Of a stretch of 7,118 nucleotides of DNA, positions 1 to 5,335 are shown in pieces. The stretch covers positions 1 to 7,118 of the forward strand of contig JABMNQ010000178.1 of NCBI GenBank assembly GCA_013204495.1. The letters are read 5' to 3'. Each line of letters opens with the position of its first letter. The stretch's first letter is position 1. The translations under genes and the position numbers were made by a program. The stretch comes from Candidatus Pelagibacter sp. (lineage in GTDB: Bacteria > Pseudomonadota > Alphaproteobacteria > Pelagibacterales > Pelagibacteraceae). Under the pieces are notes generated by a model that worked only from the letters and a program-made list of their open reading frames with translations, did not search any database and had not been told where the DNA came from.

Positions 1-638
1 ACAAACATCATGGTAATGTTTAAAATTGTTGTGATCAATCCTGCTGAAATTATGAAGGGAATTATTTTATCCCATTCAGAAGCGTAAACTGCAAATAAAA
101 CAAGGGCAAACAAAATAACGGAAATCTTAGTGATTAAACTGCTTTTTAAAACTATATAGTCATTAAAAAACCTTCTTATAACCATTCCTATAATTACAGG
201 GACAGTTACGACAAAAAACATTTTTATAGATATTCCAATCATTGAAATATTTTTTGACATAAATGAAACTTCTAAAATTTCTGCTGATTTAAAAACTATA
301 AGTGGAACTGTAATAATACTAATCAAACTAATAATTGCTGTTAAAGAAATGGATAAAGCAACATCACCATTTGCAAATTTTGTATATATATTCGATGTAA
401 CACCACCTGGTGCTGCTGCAATTATCATAACGCCCACAGCTAATTCAGCTGGTGTATTTAATAATTTAATTAAAACAAATGCTATTACCGGTAGTAAAAT
501 TAATTGGCAAATTAAACCAACAAGAAAATCTTTTGGATTTTTAATTACTCTTGTAAAATCATTGATGGTTAGGCTTGTTCCAAGTCCAAGCATCATTAAT
601 GCTAATGCAATTGGTGCAATTTTAGTTACAATTTCCAT
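1..638 (-). CDS. Bile acid:Na+ symporter (BASS/SBF) family transporter, 3' end cut by window edge
   Basis: This inner-membrane transporter belongs to the SBF/BASS superfamily, whose members carry organic anions such as bile acids, pyruvate or pantoate, usually with Na+. The substrate here cannot be read from sequence. Translating from the ATG at 638-636 gives 212 residues without a stop, running off the left edge; family members are about 290-330 residues, so roughly the first two thirds is present. Near the N-terminus is LGLGTSLTINDFTRVIKNPK, the usual family pattern of a short first helix followed by a charged loop. About residues 40-58 form a hydrophobic helix, and AAAPGGVTSN (about 74-83) matches the conserved PGG-x-x-SN segment lining the Na+/substrate site. 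Further helices follow near 97-115, 135-152, 172-186 and 193-212. It lies 43 bases downstream of the DUF2237 gene on the same strand, so cotranscription is plausible. No clear Shine-Dalgarno precedes the ATG. Family is well supported; role is unknown. Confidence 0.9.
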   Translation of the reverse strand, partial: MEIVTKIAPIALALMMLGLGTSLTINDFTRVIKNPKDFLVGLICQLILLPVIAFVLIKLLNTPAELAVGVMIIAAAPGGVTSNIYTKFANGDVALSISLTAIISLISIITVPLIVFKSAEILEVSFMSKNISMIGISIKMFFVVTVPVIIGMVIRRFFNDYIVLKSSLITKISVILFALVLFAVYASEWDKIIPFIISAGLITTILNITMMF

Positions 639-681
639 TTATAACCATAGCAGATTTTTAAGAGATGATAGGATATTTTTT

Positions 682-1056
682 TTAAGAAAGGTCGATTGCG
701 TGTTTTTTTAAAGCTTCCATTGATACAAACTTTAAAGTTTTTTCATGTGTTCTTTTTATATAAACGGGGCATGCTTTTTCAGCCTCAACAGCTTTTGCAT
801 ACCAACTTGCGCAGACACACCAGCCATCTCCATCTTTTAATCCTGGAAAACCAAACTCAGGGTGGGGTGTGATTAAATCATTACCAGCCTCTTTAGCCCA
901 TTCTAAAAATTCTGTTGTAACTTTTGAACAAACCGTATGAACGCCGTGATCATTTTCGTCAGTACTACAACAACCATCTCTATGCCATCCTGTTAAAGGG
1001 TCGTTTGAGCATTCTTCTAGATCTTCACCTAGAACATTTTTTTGTTTATCAGTCAT
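682..1056 (-). CDS. DUF2237 family cysteine-rich protein
   Basis: This 124-residue soluble protein has the features of the DUF2237 family, which has no assigned function as far as I know. Recognisable landmarks are NVLGEDLEEC (7-16), DPLTGWHRDGCC (19-30), HTVC (40-43), EFLEWAKEAGNDL (49-61), TPHPEFGFPGLKDGDGWCVC (63-82) and a closing KKHAIDL. It holds seven cysteines (C16, C29, C30, C43, C80, C82, C96) plus H40, an unusually high content for a cytoplasmic protein of this size, which suggests metal binding or redox chemistry; this is inference. No signal peptide or membrane segment is seen. Its ATG is immediately after the hisI TAA, so it is almost certainly translated from the hisI message by termination-reinitiation; no Shine-Dalgarno of its own is visible. 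The length looks full. The family call is strong; the function is open. Confidence 0.9.
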   Translation of the reverse strand: MTDKQKNVLGEDLEECSNDPLTGWHRDGCCSTDENDHGVHTVCSKVTTEFLEWAKEAGNDLITPHPEFGFPGLKDGDGWCVCASWYAKAVEAEKACPVYIKRTHEKTLKFVSMEALKKHAIDLS

Positions 1057-1524
1057 TTAAATTTTTGTTGGATTGGGCTGACCTTTGTAGACAACCTCTG
1101 GATCAAAAGATTTTTCTTTCTCTTCAAATTTCATTTTAATTTCTCTACCGTTTTCAATTGGTCCTAATGGAATAGATCTATAAAAACACGATCTATAACC
1201 AACATGACAGCTTGATCCATCTCCAATATCAACACTTAACCAAATAGAGTCTTGGTCATCATCAATTCTAATTTCTGTTACTTTTTGTGTGTATCCACTT
1301 GTTTTTCCTTTGTGCCAAATTTGCTGTCTAGATCTACTAAAATAATGAGCCTCTTTTGTCTCAATAGTCTTTTTAAAAGCTTCAACATTCATATAACCGT
1401 GCATAAGAATGTCTCTAGTTTTTGAACACATAGTAATAACGGGAATTAACCCATCGTTATCGAACTTTGGAGATAGGAATTCACCCTCTTCAATTTCGGC
1501 TATATTTTCTCTTTTTTTAAACAT
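1057..1524 (-). CDS. hisI: Phosphoribosyl-AMP cyclohydrolase (histidine biosynthesis, step 3)
   Basis: HisI hydrolytically opens the purine ring of phosphoribosyl-AMP to give ProFAR precursor in cytoplasmic histidine synthesis. With the chosen start the protein is 155 residues and a stand-alone PRA-CH without the HisE (pyrophosphohydrolase) domain, as usual in alphaproteobacteria. Visible motifs are GLIPVI (25-30), HGYMN (42-46), EAHYFSRSRQQIW (58-70), KGKTSG (72-77), the acidic metal loop IDDDQD (87-92) and SCHVGYRSCFYR (105-116). C106 and C113 match two of the three zinc cysteines; D88, D90 and D92 match the Mg aspartates. The third zinc cysteine, normally the middle residue of D-C-D, is Asp (D89) here. 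Start choice: an upstream in-frame ATG (1545) and TTG (1554) exist, but MFKKRENIAEIEEGEFLSPKF begins where homologues begin. No good Shine-Dalgarno favours any of them. It is the first gene of the leftward unit, divergent from folE. Confidence 0.93.
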   Translation of the reverse strand: MFKKRENIAEIEEGEFLSPKFDNDGLIPVITMCSKTRDILMHGYMNVEAFKKTIETKEAHYFSRSRQQIWHKGKTSGYTQKVTEIRIDDDQDSIWLSVDIGDGSSCHVGYRSCFYRSIPLGPIENGREIKMKFEEKEKSFDPEVVYKGQPNPTKI

Positions 1525-1554
1525 ATCTAGGTGATTATGTAGCATATTGAACAA

Positions 1555-1601
1555 TATATTAAATATTTTAAAAACGATGATTTACTGTATAAACTTGCCT
1601 T
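1555..1601. promoter_or_regulatory. Divergent hisI/folE intergenic promoter region
   Basis: These 47 bases (about 77 if hisI starts at 1524) must contain the start signals for both divergent units. On the plus strand TATAAA at 1588-1593 is a reasonable -10 box. It would place folE transcription start within about 2-4 bases of the folE ATG at 1602, which implies a leaderless or nearly leaderless message, in keeping with the lack of a Shine-Dalgarno there. The corresponding -35 is poor (A/T-rich, around 1566-1571). On the minus strand several AT-rich hexamers (for example in 1550-1565) could be a -10, but none stands out. The position is seen in the sequence; the promoter assignment is inference. 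Confidence 0.35.
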
Positions 1602-2210
1602 ATGAAATTAGTTAAAGAGACAGATAATAAAATTTTAGACGCTAACAAAGTTTCTGACAAAGAAGCTGAAGAGGCATTTAAAACTATTTTAACTTGGATA
1701 GGTGAAGACCCTAGTCGAGAGGGGTTATTAGAAACTCCAAAAAGAGTTGTTAAGGCATACAAAGAATATTTTGGTGGATACACTGAAGATGCAAATAAAA
1801 TTTTAGAGAAAACTTTTGGCGATGTTGAAGGTTATGATGACATGGTGGTTGAAAAAAATATTTCAGTTTCAAGTCATTGTGAACATCATATGGCACCCAT
1901 AGTTGGCACAGCACATGTTGCCTACATTCCAAATAAAAGAGTTGTAGGTTTAAGTAAACTTGCAAGAGTAGTAGAAGTTTTTTCAAAAAGATTACAGACA
2001 CAAGAAAGACTAACAATGCAAGTTGCTCAAGCTTTAATGACTTCATTAGATGCAAAAGGAGTTGCGGTTACGATTGATGCAGCACACCAATGTATGACGA
2101 TGAGAGGTATTAAAAAAGAAACTGCAACAACGGTTACAAATTACTTCTTAGGACAATTCAAAGAAGATTTAAGCATTCAAAACAGATACTTAAGATTTAT
2201 TAGTAAGTAA
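1602..2210 (+). CDS. folE: GTP cyclohydrolase I (FolE, tetrahydrofolate/pterin pathway)
   Basis: FolE converts GTP to 7,8-dihydroneopterin triphosphate, the first step of folate biosynthesis, as a toroidal zinc enzyme in the cytoplasm. The 202-residue length is normal for type IA enzymes. Visible signatures are DPSREGLLETPKRVVKAY (37-53), SVSSHCEHHMAPIVGTAHVAYIP (88-110), VVGLSKLARVVEVFSKRLQTQERLT (114-138) and AHQCMTMRG (161-169). The expected zinc ligands are all present: C93, H96 and C164, with the same 71-residue separation between the two cysteines as in the E. coli enzyme (C110/C181). No Shine-Dalgarno precedes the ATG, and a possible -10 lies only about nine bases upstream of it. It is divergent from hisI and 21 bases upstream of acuI on the same strand, so folE, acuI and the LysR gene may share a transcript. 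The identification is secure. Confidence 0.98.
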   Translation: MKLVKETDNKILDANKVSDKEAEEAFKTILTWIGEDPSREGLLETPKRVVKAYKEYFGGYTEDANKILEKTFGDVEGYDDMVVEKNISVSSHCEHHMAPIVGTAHVAYIPNKRVVGLSKLARVVEVFSKRLQTQERLTMQVAQALMTSLDAKGVAVTIDAAHQCMTMRGIKKETATTVTNYFLGQFKEDLSIQNRYLRFISK

Positions 2211-2217
2211 AATTCCT

Positions 2218-2224
2218 AAGGAGG
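2218..2224 (+). promoter_or_regulatory. Strong Shine-Dalgarno of acuI
   Basis: AAGGAGG, seven bases upstream of the acuI ATG at 2232, is a near-perfect complement to the 16S rRNA 3' end. It fixes the acuI start and is the only strong ribosome binding site in the window: hisI, folE, the LysR gene and the iron importer genes all start without one. This suggests that acuI is translated more efficiently than its neighbours. Confidence 0.85.
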
Positions 2225-2231
2225 AAAAGTC

Positions 2232-3233
2232 ATGTCGGATAATTTTAAAGCATTAGTGGTTAACCAAGAAGGTGAAAATTTTACTAGAGAAGTAAAATCG
2301 ATAGATAAATCTTTTTTAAAGCACGGTGATGTTTTGGTTAAGATAGATTATTCAGACTTAAATTATAAAGATGCTCTTATTTTAAATAATGGAGCCAAAT
2401 TAGTAAAAGAATTTCCCCATATTCCAGGTATTGATTTTTCAGGAACTGTTTTAGAAAGTGATAATTCTAAATTTGCAAAAGGAGATGAGGTTATTCTTAC
2501 AGGATGGAGAGTGGGAGAGATTTATTTTGGTGGTTACTCACAATTTGCAAAAGTTAATGGAGATTATTTAGTTAAAAAACCAAAAGACATTACATCTAAG
2601 CAAGCTATGATCTTAGGTACTGCGGGATTAACAGCCTTATTCTGTTCTTTTGCAATAAAAGCAAGAGAAGAACTTTTATTAGGTGAAAAAGTTAAAGATG
2701 TTTTGGTGACTGGCGCTTCTGGTGGTGTTGGAAGTATAGCGGTGATGATTTTAAATAAATTTGGTTATGATGTAACGGCTGTTACGGGAAAAGTTGAAAA
2801 TGAAAATTACCTAAAATCATTAGGTGCAAAAAACATAATAAATAAAGCTGATTTAGACAAGGATGCTAGACCATTAGATAAAGGTCTATGGGATGGTGTA
2901 GTTGATACAGTTGGTGGAAAAATTCTTGCCAGCGCATTATCGCAAACTAGAGACAATGGAATAGTTGCTGCATGTGGAAATGCATCAGATTATAAATTAA
3001 ACACAACGGTTATGCCTTTTATTATCAGAGGTGTGAAACTTTGGGGAATTAATTCTGTTACGGCTTCCATTAAAAGAAGAGAATTTGTGTGGAGTGAAGT
3101 TAAAAATATAATTGATTTTGAGATGTTAGAACAATCAGTTAAAGTTATTAGTTTAGAAGAATTAATAGAAGTGTATCCAAAAATGTTAAAAGGTGAAACA
3201 TCAGGAAGATACATCGTAGATGTAAATAAATAA
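2232..3233 (+). CDS. acuI: NADPH-dependent acrylyl-CoA reductase family protein (AcuI/YhdH-type MDR oxidoreductase)
   Basis: This 333-residue protein is a zinc-free medium-chain dehydrogenase/reductase of the YhdH/AcuI group. AcuI reduces acrylyl-CoA to propionyl-CoA with NADPH, which detoxifies the reactive acrylyl-CoA formed in DMSP/acrylate and 3-hydroxypropionate metabolism. Landmarks are the SDLNYKDAL segment (41-49), PHIPGIDFSGTV (62-73), GDEVILTGWRVGE (84-96), GTAGLTAL (129-136), the Rossmann loop VTGASGGVGS (159-168), AVTGK (183-187) where NADPH phosphate specificity is set, and GVKLWGINSV (267-276). The cysteine/histidine zinc ligands of alcohol dehydrogenases are absent, as expected. 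The start is fixed by a strong Shine-Dalgarno. Its last codon overlaps the LysR gene by one base (TAATG). The AcuI/YhdH subfamily is clear; acrylyl-CoA as the true substrate is inferred from the subfamily and the marine setting, and a general quinone/enone reductase role cannot be excluded. Confidence 0.88.
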   Translation: MSDNFKALVVNQEGENFTREVKSIDKSFLKHGDVLVKIDYSDLNYKDALILNNGAKLVKEFPHIPGIDFSGTVLESDNSKFAKGDEVILTGWRVGEIYFGGYSQFAKVNGDYLVKKPKDITSKQAMILGTAGLTALFCSFAIKAREELLLGEKVKDVLVTGASGGVGSIAVMILNKFGYDVTAVTGKVENENYLKSLGAKNIINKADLDKDARPLDKGLWDGVVDTVGGKILASALSQTRDNGIVAACGNASDYKLNTTVMPFIIRGVKLWGINSVTASIKRREFVWSEVKNIIDFEMLEQSVKVISLEELIEVYPKMLKGETSGRYIVDVNK

Positions 3234-4123
3234 TGGATTGGGATAAATTAAAAATATTTCATGCAGTTGCAGAAGCGGGTAGTTTTACCAATGCAACAAT
3301 TAATCTAAATTTAAGTCAATCAGCAATTAGTAGACAAATTCAATCTTTAGAAAATGATTTAAAGGTCCAACTATTTGAAAGACATGCTAGAGGACTCACT
3401 CTAACTGAACATGGCGAGTATGTTTTTAAAACAGCACATGAGGTTATAAGCAAATTAAAAGAAGTTGAAACATCATTAGGAGATCAAAAAAACAAACCAA
3501 CAGGTAAATTAACAATCACTACAGTTAGAAGTTTCGGAACGCACTGGTTAACACCTAGAATTCAAGAATTCATGACTTTAAATCCTGAAATTGAAATTGA
3601 GTTAATTTTTGACGATAAAGAATTGGACCTAAGTACAAGACAGGCCGACATTGGAATTTTTATGAGAAGACCAAAACAGCTCAACTATATACAAAAAAAA
3701 TTAGTTGATATTAAATATTATATTTATGGTTCTCATAAATATTTAGAAAAGTATGGCACACCTAAAACTATTAACGATTTAAATAAACATAGATTTATTT
3801 CTTTTGGAAAAGGAGCTCCTTCGCCCGTATACAATCCGGACTGGGCTTTAAAACTTGGTTTTAAAGATGGTAAAAAAAGAAAATCTATAATGAAAGTAAA
3901 TAGTGTTATGGGTTTACTGCTTGCAGTTGAAACAGGAGTTGGGCTCGCAGCTTTACCAGAATATTTAGTTAGTAATTCTAATAATGTTATAAAAGTCTTG
4001 CCAGACTCTGAGGGGCCAATTACAGAAGCACATTTTGTTTACCCACAATCACTCAAAAATACAGCAAGAATTACTGCATTTAGAAATTTTTTATTTAGTA
4101 AAATTGGCGACTGGAAAGCATAA
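3233..4123 (+). CDS. LysR-type transcriptional regulator, translationally coupled to acuI
   Basis: This 296-residue protein has standard LysR length and architecture. The N-terminal winged helix-turn-helix spans about residues 3-62, with the recognition region NLNLSQSAISRQIQSLE (24-40) and the typical LFERHARGLTLTEHGEYVF (47-65). A linker helix covers about 66-88, and a periplasmic-binding-protein-like effector domain runs from about 91 to 293 (GKLTITTVRSFGTHWL opens it; ETGVGLAALPEYLV at 233-246 is the usual late glycine-rich segment). The opening MDWDKLKIFHAVAEAGSF is common in alphaproteobacterial LysR proteins and supports this start. Its ATG shares its A with the acuI TAA, so it is probably translated by reinitiation. 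LysR genes are more often divergent from their targets; same-strand coupling here suggests an operon regulator of acuI or autoregulation, but target and inducer are unknown. No LysR binding site could be identified with confidence. Confidence 0.95.
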   Translation: MDWDKLKIFHAVAEAGSFTNATINLNLSQSAISRQIQSLENDLKVQLFERHARGLTLTEHGEYVFKTAHEVISKLKEVETSLGDQKNKPTGKLTITTVRSFGTHWLTPRIQEFMTLNPEIEIELIFDDKELDLSTRQADIGIFMRRPKQLNYIQKKLVDIKYYIYGSHKYLEKYGTPKTINDLNKHRFISFGKGAPSPVYNPDWALKLGFKDGKKRKSIMKVNSVMGLLLAVETGVGLAALPEYLVSNSNNVIKVLPDSEGPITEAHFVYPQSLKNTARITAFRNFLFSKIGDWKA

Positions 4124-4160
4124 TTAAGTTTATTTGAATTAAAGCACTTATTTAGTAATT

Positions 4161-4191
4161 TTACCAAAATACCCCTTATTTCCCATATAAA
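4161..4191 (+). promoter_or_regulatory. Possible promoter of the iron importer operon
   Basis: TATAAA at 4186-4191 (followed by AT) is a good -10 candidate. A weak -35-like TTACCA sits at 4161-4166, with a longer than ideal spacer of 19 bases. Transcription would start near 4198-4200, exactly at the left edge of the palindromic operator, so bound repressor would block it. An alternative -10, GATAAT at 4229-4234, lies just after the operator. The sequence alone does not decide between them. Confidence 0.3.
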
Positions 4192-4200
4192 ATGCGTCAC

Positions 4201-4227
4201 AATTGCGATTGATAATCATTCGCAATT
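4201..4227 (+). promoter_or_regulatory. Fur-type iron-responsive operator (27-base inverted repeat)
   Basis: The left arm AATTGCGA (4201-4208) and right arm TCGCAATT (4220-4227) are perfect complements. They flank TTGATAATCAT (4209-4219), which is itself palindromic except for one mismatched pair (4209/4219) and the central base 4214. TGATAATCATT (4210-4220) is identical to the core of the classical Fur consensus, and the GCGA/TCGC arms are seen in Fur sites of several proteobacteria. It ends 29 bases before the ATG of the ferric-binding protein gene. Established Fur biology predicts repression by the Fe(2+)-loaded protein. Another Fur-superfamily regulator (Irr, Mur-like) is a less likely binder, because the motif looks most like Fur. 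Confidence 0.85.
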
Positions 4228-4256
4228 AGATAATAAGTAGCGATAAATAAGATATA

Positions 4257-5276
4257 ATGAAAAAAATAATAGTCATAATTTTAACGTCAATATTATTAAA
4301 CAACTTTGCTATTGCAAACGAAGTAAATGTTTTTAGTTCAAGACATTACGAATCTGACATTGAATTGTACAAAAAATTTACAAATCAAACTGGAATTAAA
4401 GTAAATGTTATTTCGGGAAAAGATGAGGCTTTACAAAAAAGAATTATAGAAGAAGGTACAAACTCCAAAGCAGATCTTTATATAACCTCAGATGCTGGAA
4501 ACATTGCAATTTTTGATTCAAAAGGAATGTTTCAAAACTCAATGTCACCAACAATCGAAAAATTAGTACCTTCAAATTTTAGAAATAAAAATTGGGTAGG
4601 TATAACTAAAAGAGCAAGAATACTTTTTTATTCACCAGAAAGAGTTGTAAATGATGATCTGAAAAATCTTAATTATGAAGATTTGGCAAATCCAAAATGG
4701 AAGGGAAGAATAGTTATTAGACAATCTAATAATATTTATAATCAATCATTAATTGCCTCTTTAATTTTTAATAATGGAAAAGAAACAACAGGTGAATGGG
4801 CTAAGAGTATTGTTAAAAATATGGCAAGAGACCCCAAAGGAAATGATAGAGCACAAATTCTGGCAGTTGCTGCAGGTGAAGCAGATATTGCTATAGCAAA
4901 TACATATTATTATGCGTTAATGCTTTCAGGTAATAAAGGTTTGGAACAACAAATAGCTGCAAAAAAAGTTTTACCATTTTTTCCAAATCAAAATAATAGA
5001 GGAACACACATGAATATTAGTGGTGGTGGAATACTAAAATATGCTCCTAATAAGGGTAGTGCCATTAAACTAATAGAGTTTTTATTAACTAAAGAAGCCC
5101 AACAACACTTAGTTAATAACACTTATGAATACCCAATGATAGAAGGTGTTGAGCCTCATGAATTATTAAAAAAAATGGGCACTAAATTCAAACAAGATTT
5201 AACAACTGATGTCGCAAGTTATGGTCAATATCAAAGCGATGCATTAGAGATCATGTTGAACGCTAAATGGAAATAA
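4257..5276 (+). CDS. fbpA: Fe(3+) ABC transporter periplasmic binding protein (FutA/FbpA/SfuA-type)
   Basis: This periplasmic protein captures ferric iron and hands it to the membrane permease encoded next door. The 339-residue precursor starts with a clear Sec signal peptide: MKK, a hydrophobic stretch to about residue 17, and an AIA cleavage site, so the mature protein starts near N21. It opens with EVNVFSSRHYESD (22-34), a hallmark of FutA-like proteins. H30, Y31, Y161 and the Y217-Y218 pair (in ANTYYYALM) fall at the spacing I recall for the FutA iron ligands (130, 56 and 1 residues between the tyrosines). Other family segments are ADLYITSDAGNI (72-83), NPKWKGRI (145-152) and GGGILKYAPNKGSA (256-269). 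The Fur-type operator directly upstream argues for iron rather than another substrate. No Shine-Dalgarno is evident. In Pelagibacter the equivalent system is called sfu, and from memory its binding protein rises strongly under iron limitation. Confidence 0.94.
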   Translation: MKKIIVIILTSILLNNFAIANEVNVFSSRHYESDIELYKKFTNQTGIKVNVISGKDEALQKRIIEEGTNSKADLYITSDAGNIAIFDSKGMFQNSMSPTIEKLVPSNFRNKNWVGITKRARILFYSPERVVNDDLKNLNYEDLANPKWKGRIVIRQSNNIYNQSLIASLIFNNGKETTGEWAKSIVKNMARDPKGNDRAQILAVAAGEADIAIANTYYYALMLSGNKGLEQQIAAKKVLPFFPNQNNRGTHMNISGGGILKYAPNKGSAIKLIEFLLTKEAQQHLVNNTYEYPMIEGVEPHELLKKMGTKFKQDLTTDVASYGQYQSDALEIMLNAKWK

Positions 5277-5335
5277 AAATACTATTTTGTTGACTTGTAA
5301 TACTAAAAAAAATTAACAATTATTTTATAAAGAAT

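Noticed and set aside
349..711. 120-codon plus-strand open frame across the transporter and DUF2237 end
   Set aside because: It is antisense to the BASS transporter, whose family motifs are clear in the other strand; the plus-strand translation has no recognisable family and low-complexity composition.
924..1139. 71-codon plus-strand open frame over the DUF2237/hisI junction
   Set aside because: It is antisense to two well-recognised conserved genes, with no start signal and no recognisable protein family.
1568..2055. Minus-strand open frames opposite folE (1568-1783 and 1750-2055)
   Set aside because: folE is complete with all zinc ligands; the antisense frames are leucine/phenylalanine-rich shadows typical of AT-rich coding DNA.
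2213..2226. Possible small hairpin (TTCC/GGAA) masking the acuI Shine-Dalgarno
   Set aside because: Only a four-base stem with a six-base loop; too weak to call a regulatory RNA structure without conservation.
2990..3214. 74-codon minus-strand open frame opposite the acuI 3' end
   Set aside because: Shadow of acuI, whose C-terminal family segments are intact on the plus strand.
4124..4200. Rho-independent terminator after the LysR gene
   Set aside because: The region is AT-rich with no GC-containing stem followed by a T-run; nothing qualifies.
4253..4258. Perfect TATAAT hexamer at the fbpA start
   Set aside because: It overlaps the ATG at 4257 of the signal-peptide-encoding gene, so it cannot serve as its -10; it arises from the start codon context.
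5290..5331. TTGACT (5290-5295) and TATAAA (5326-5331) as an internal promoter for the permease
   Set aside because: The spacer is 30 bases, far from the 16-18 needed, and no better -10 lies at the correct distance.
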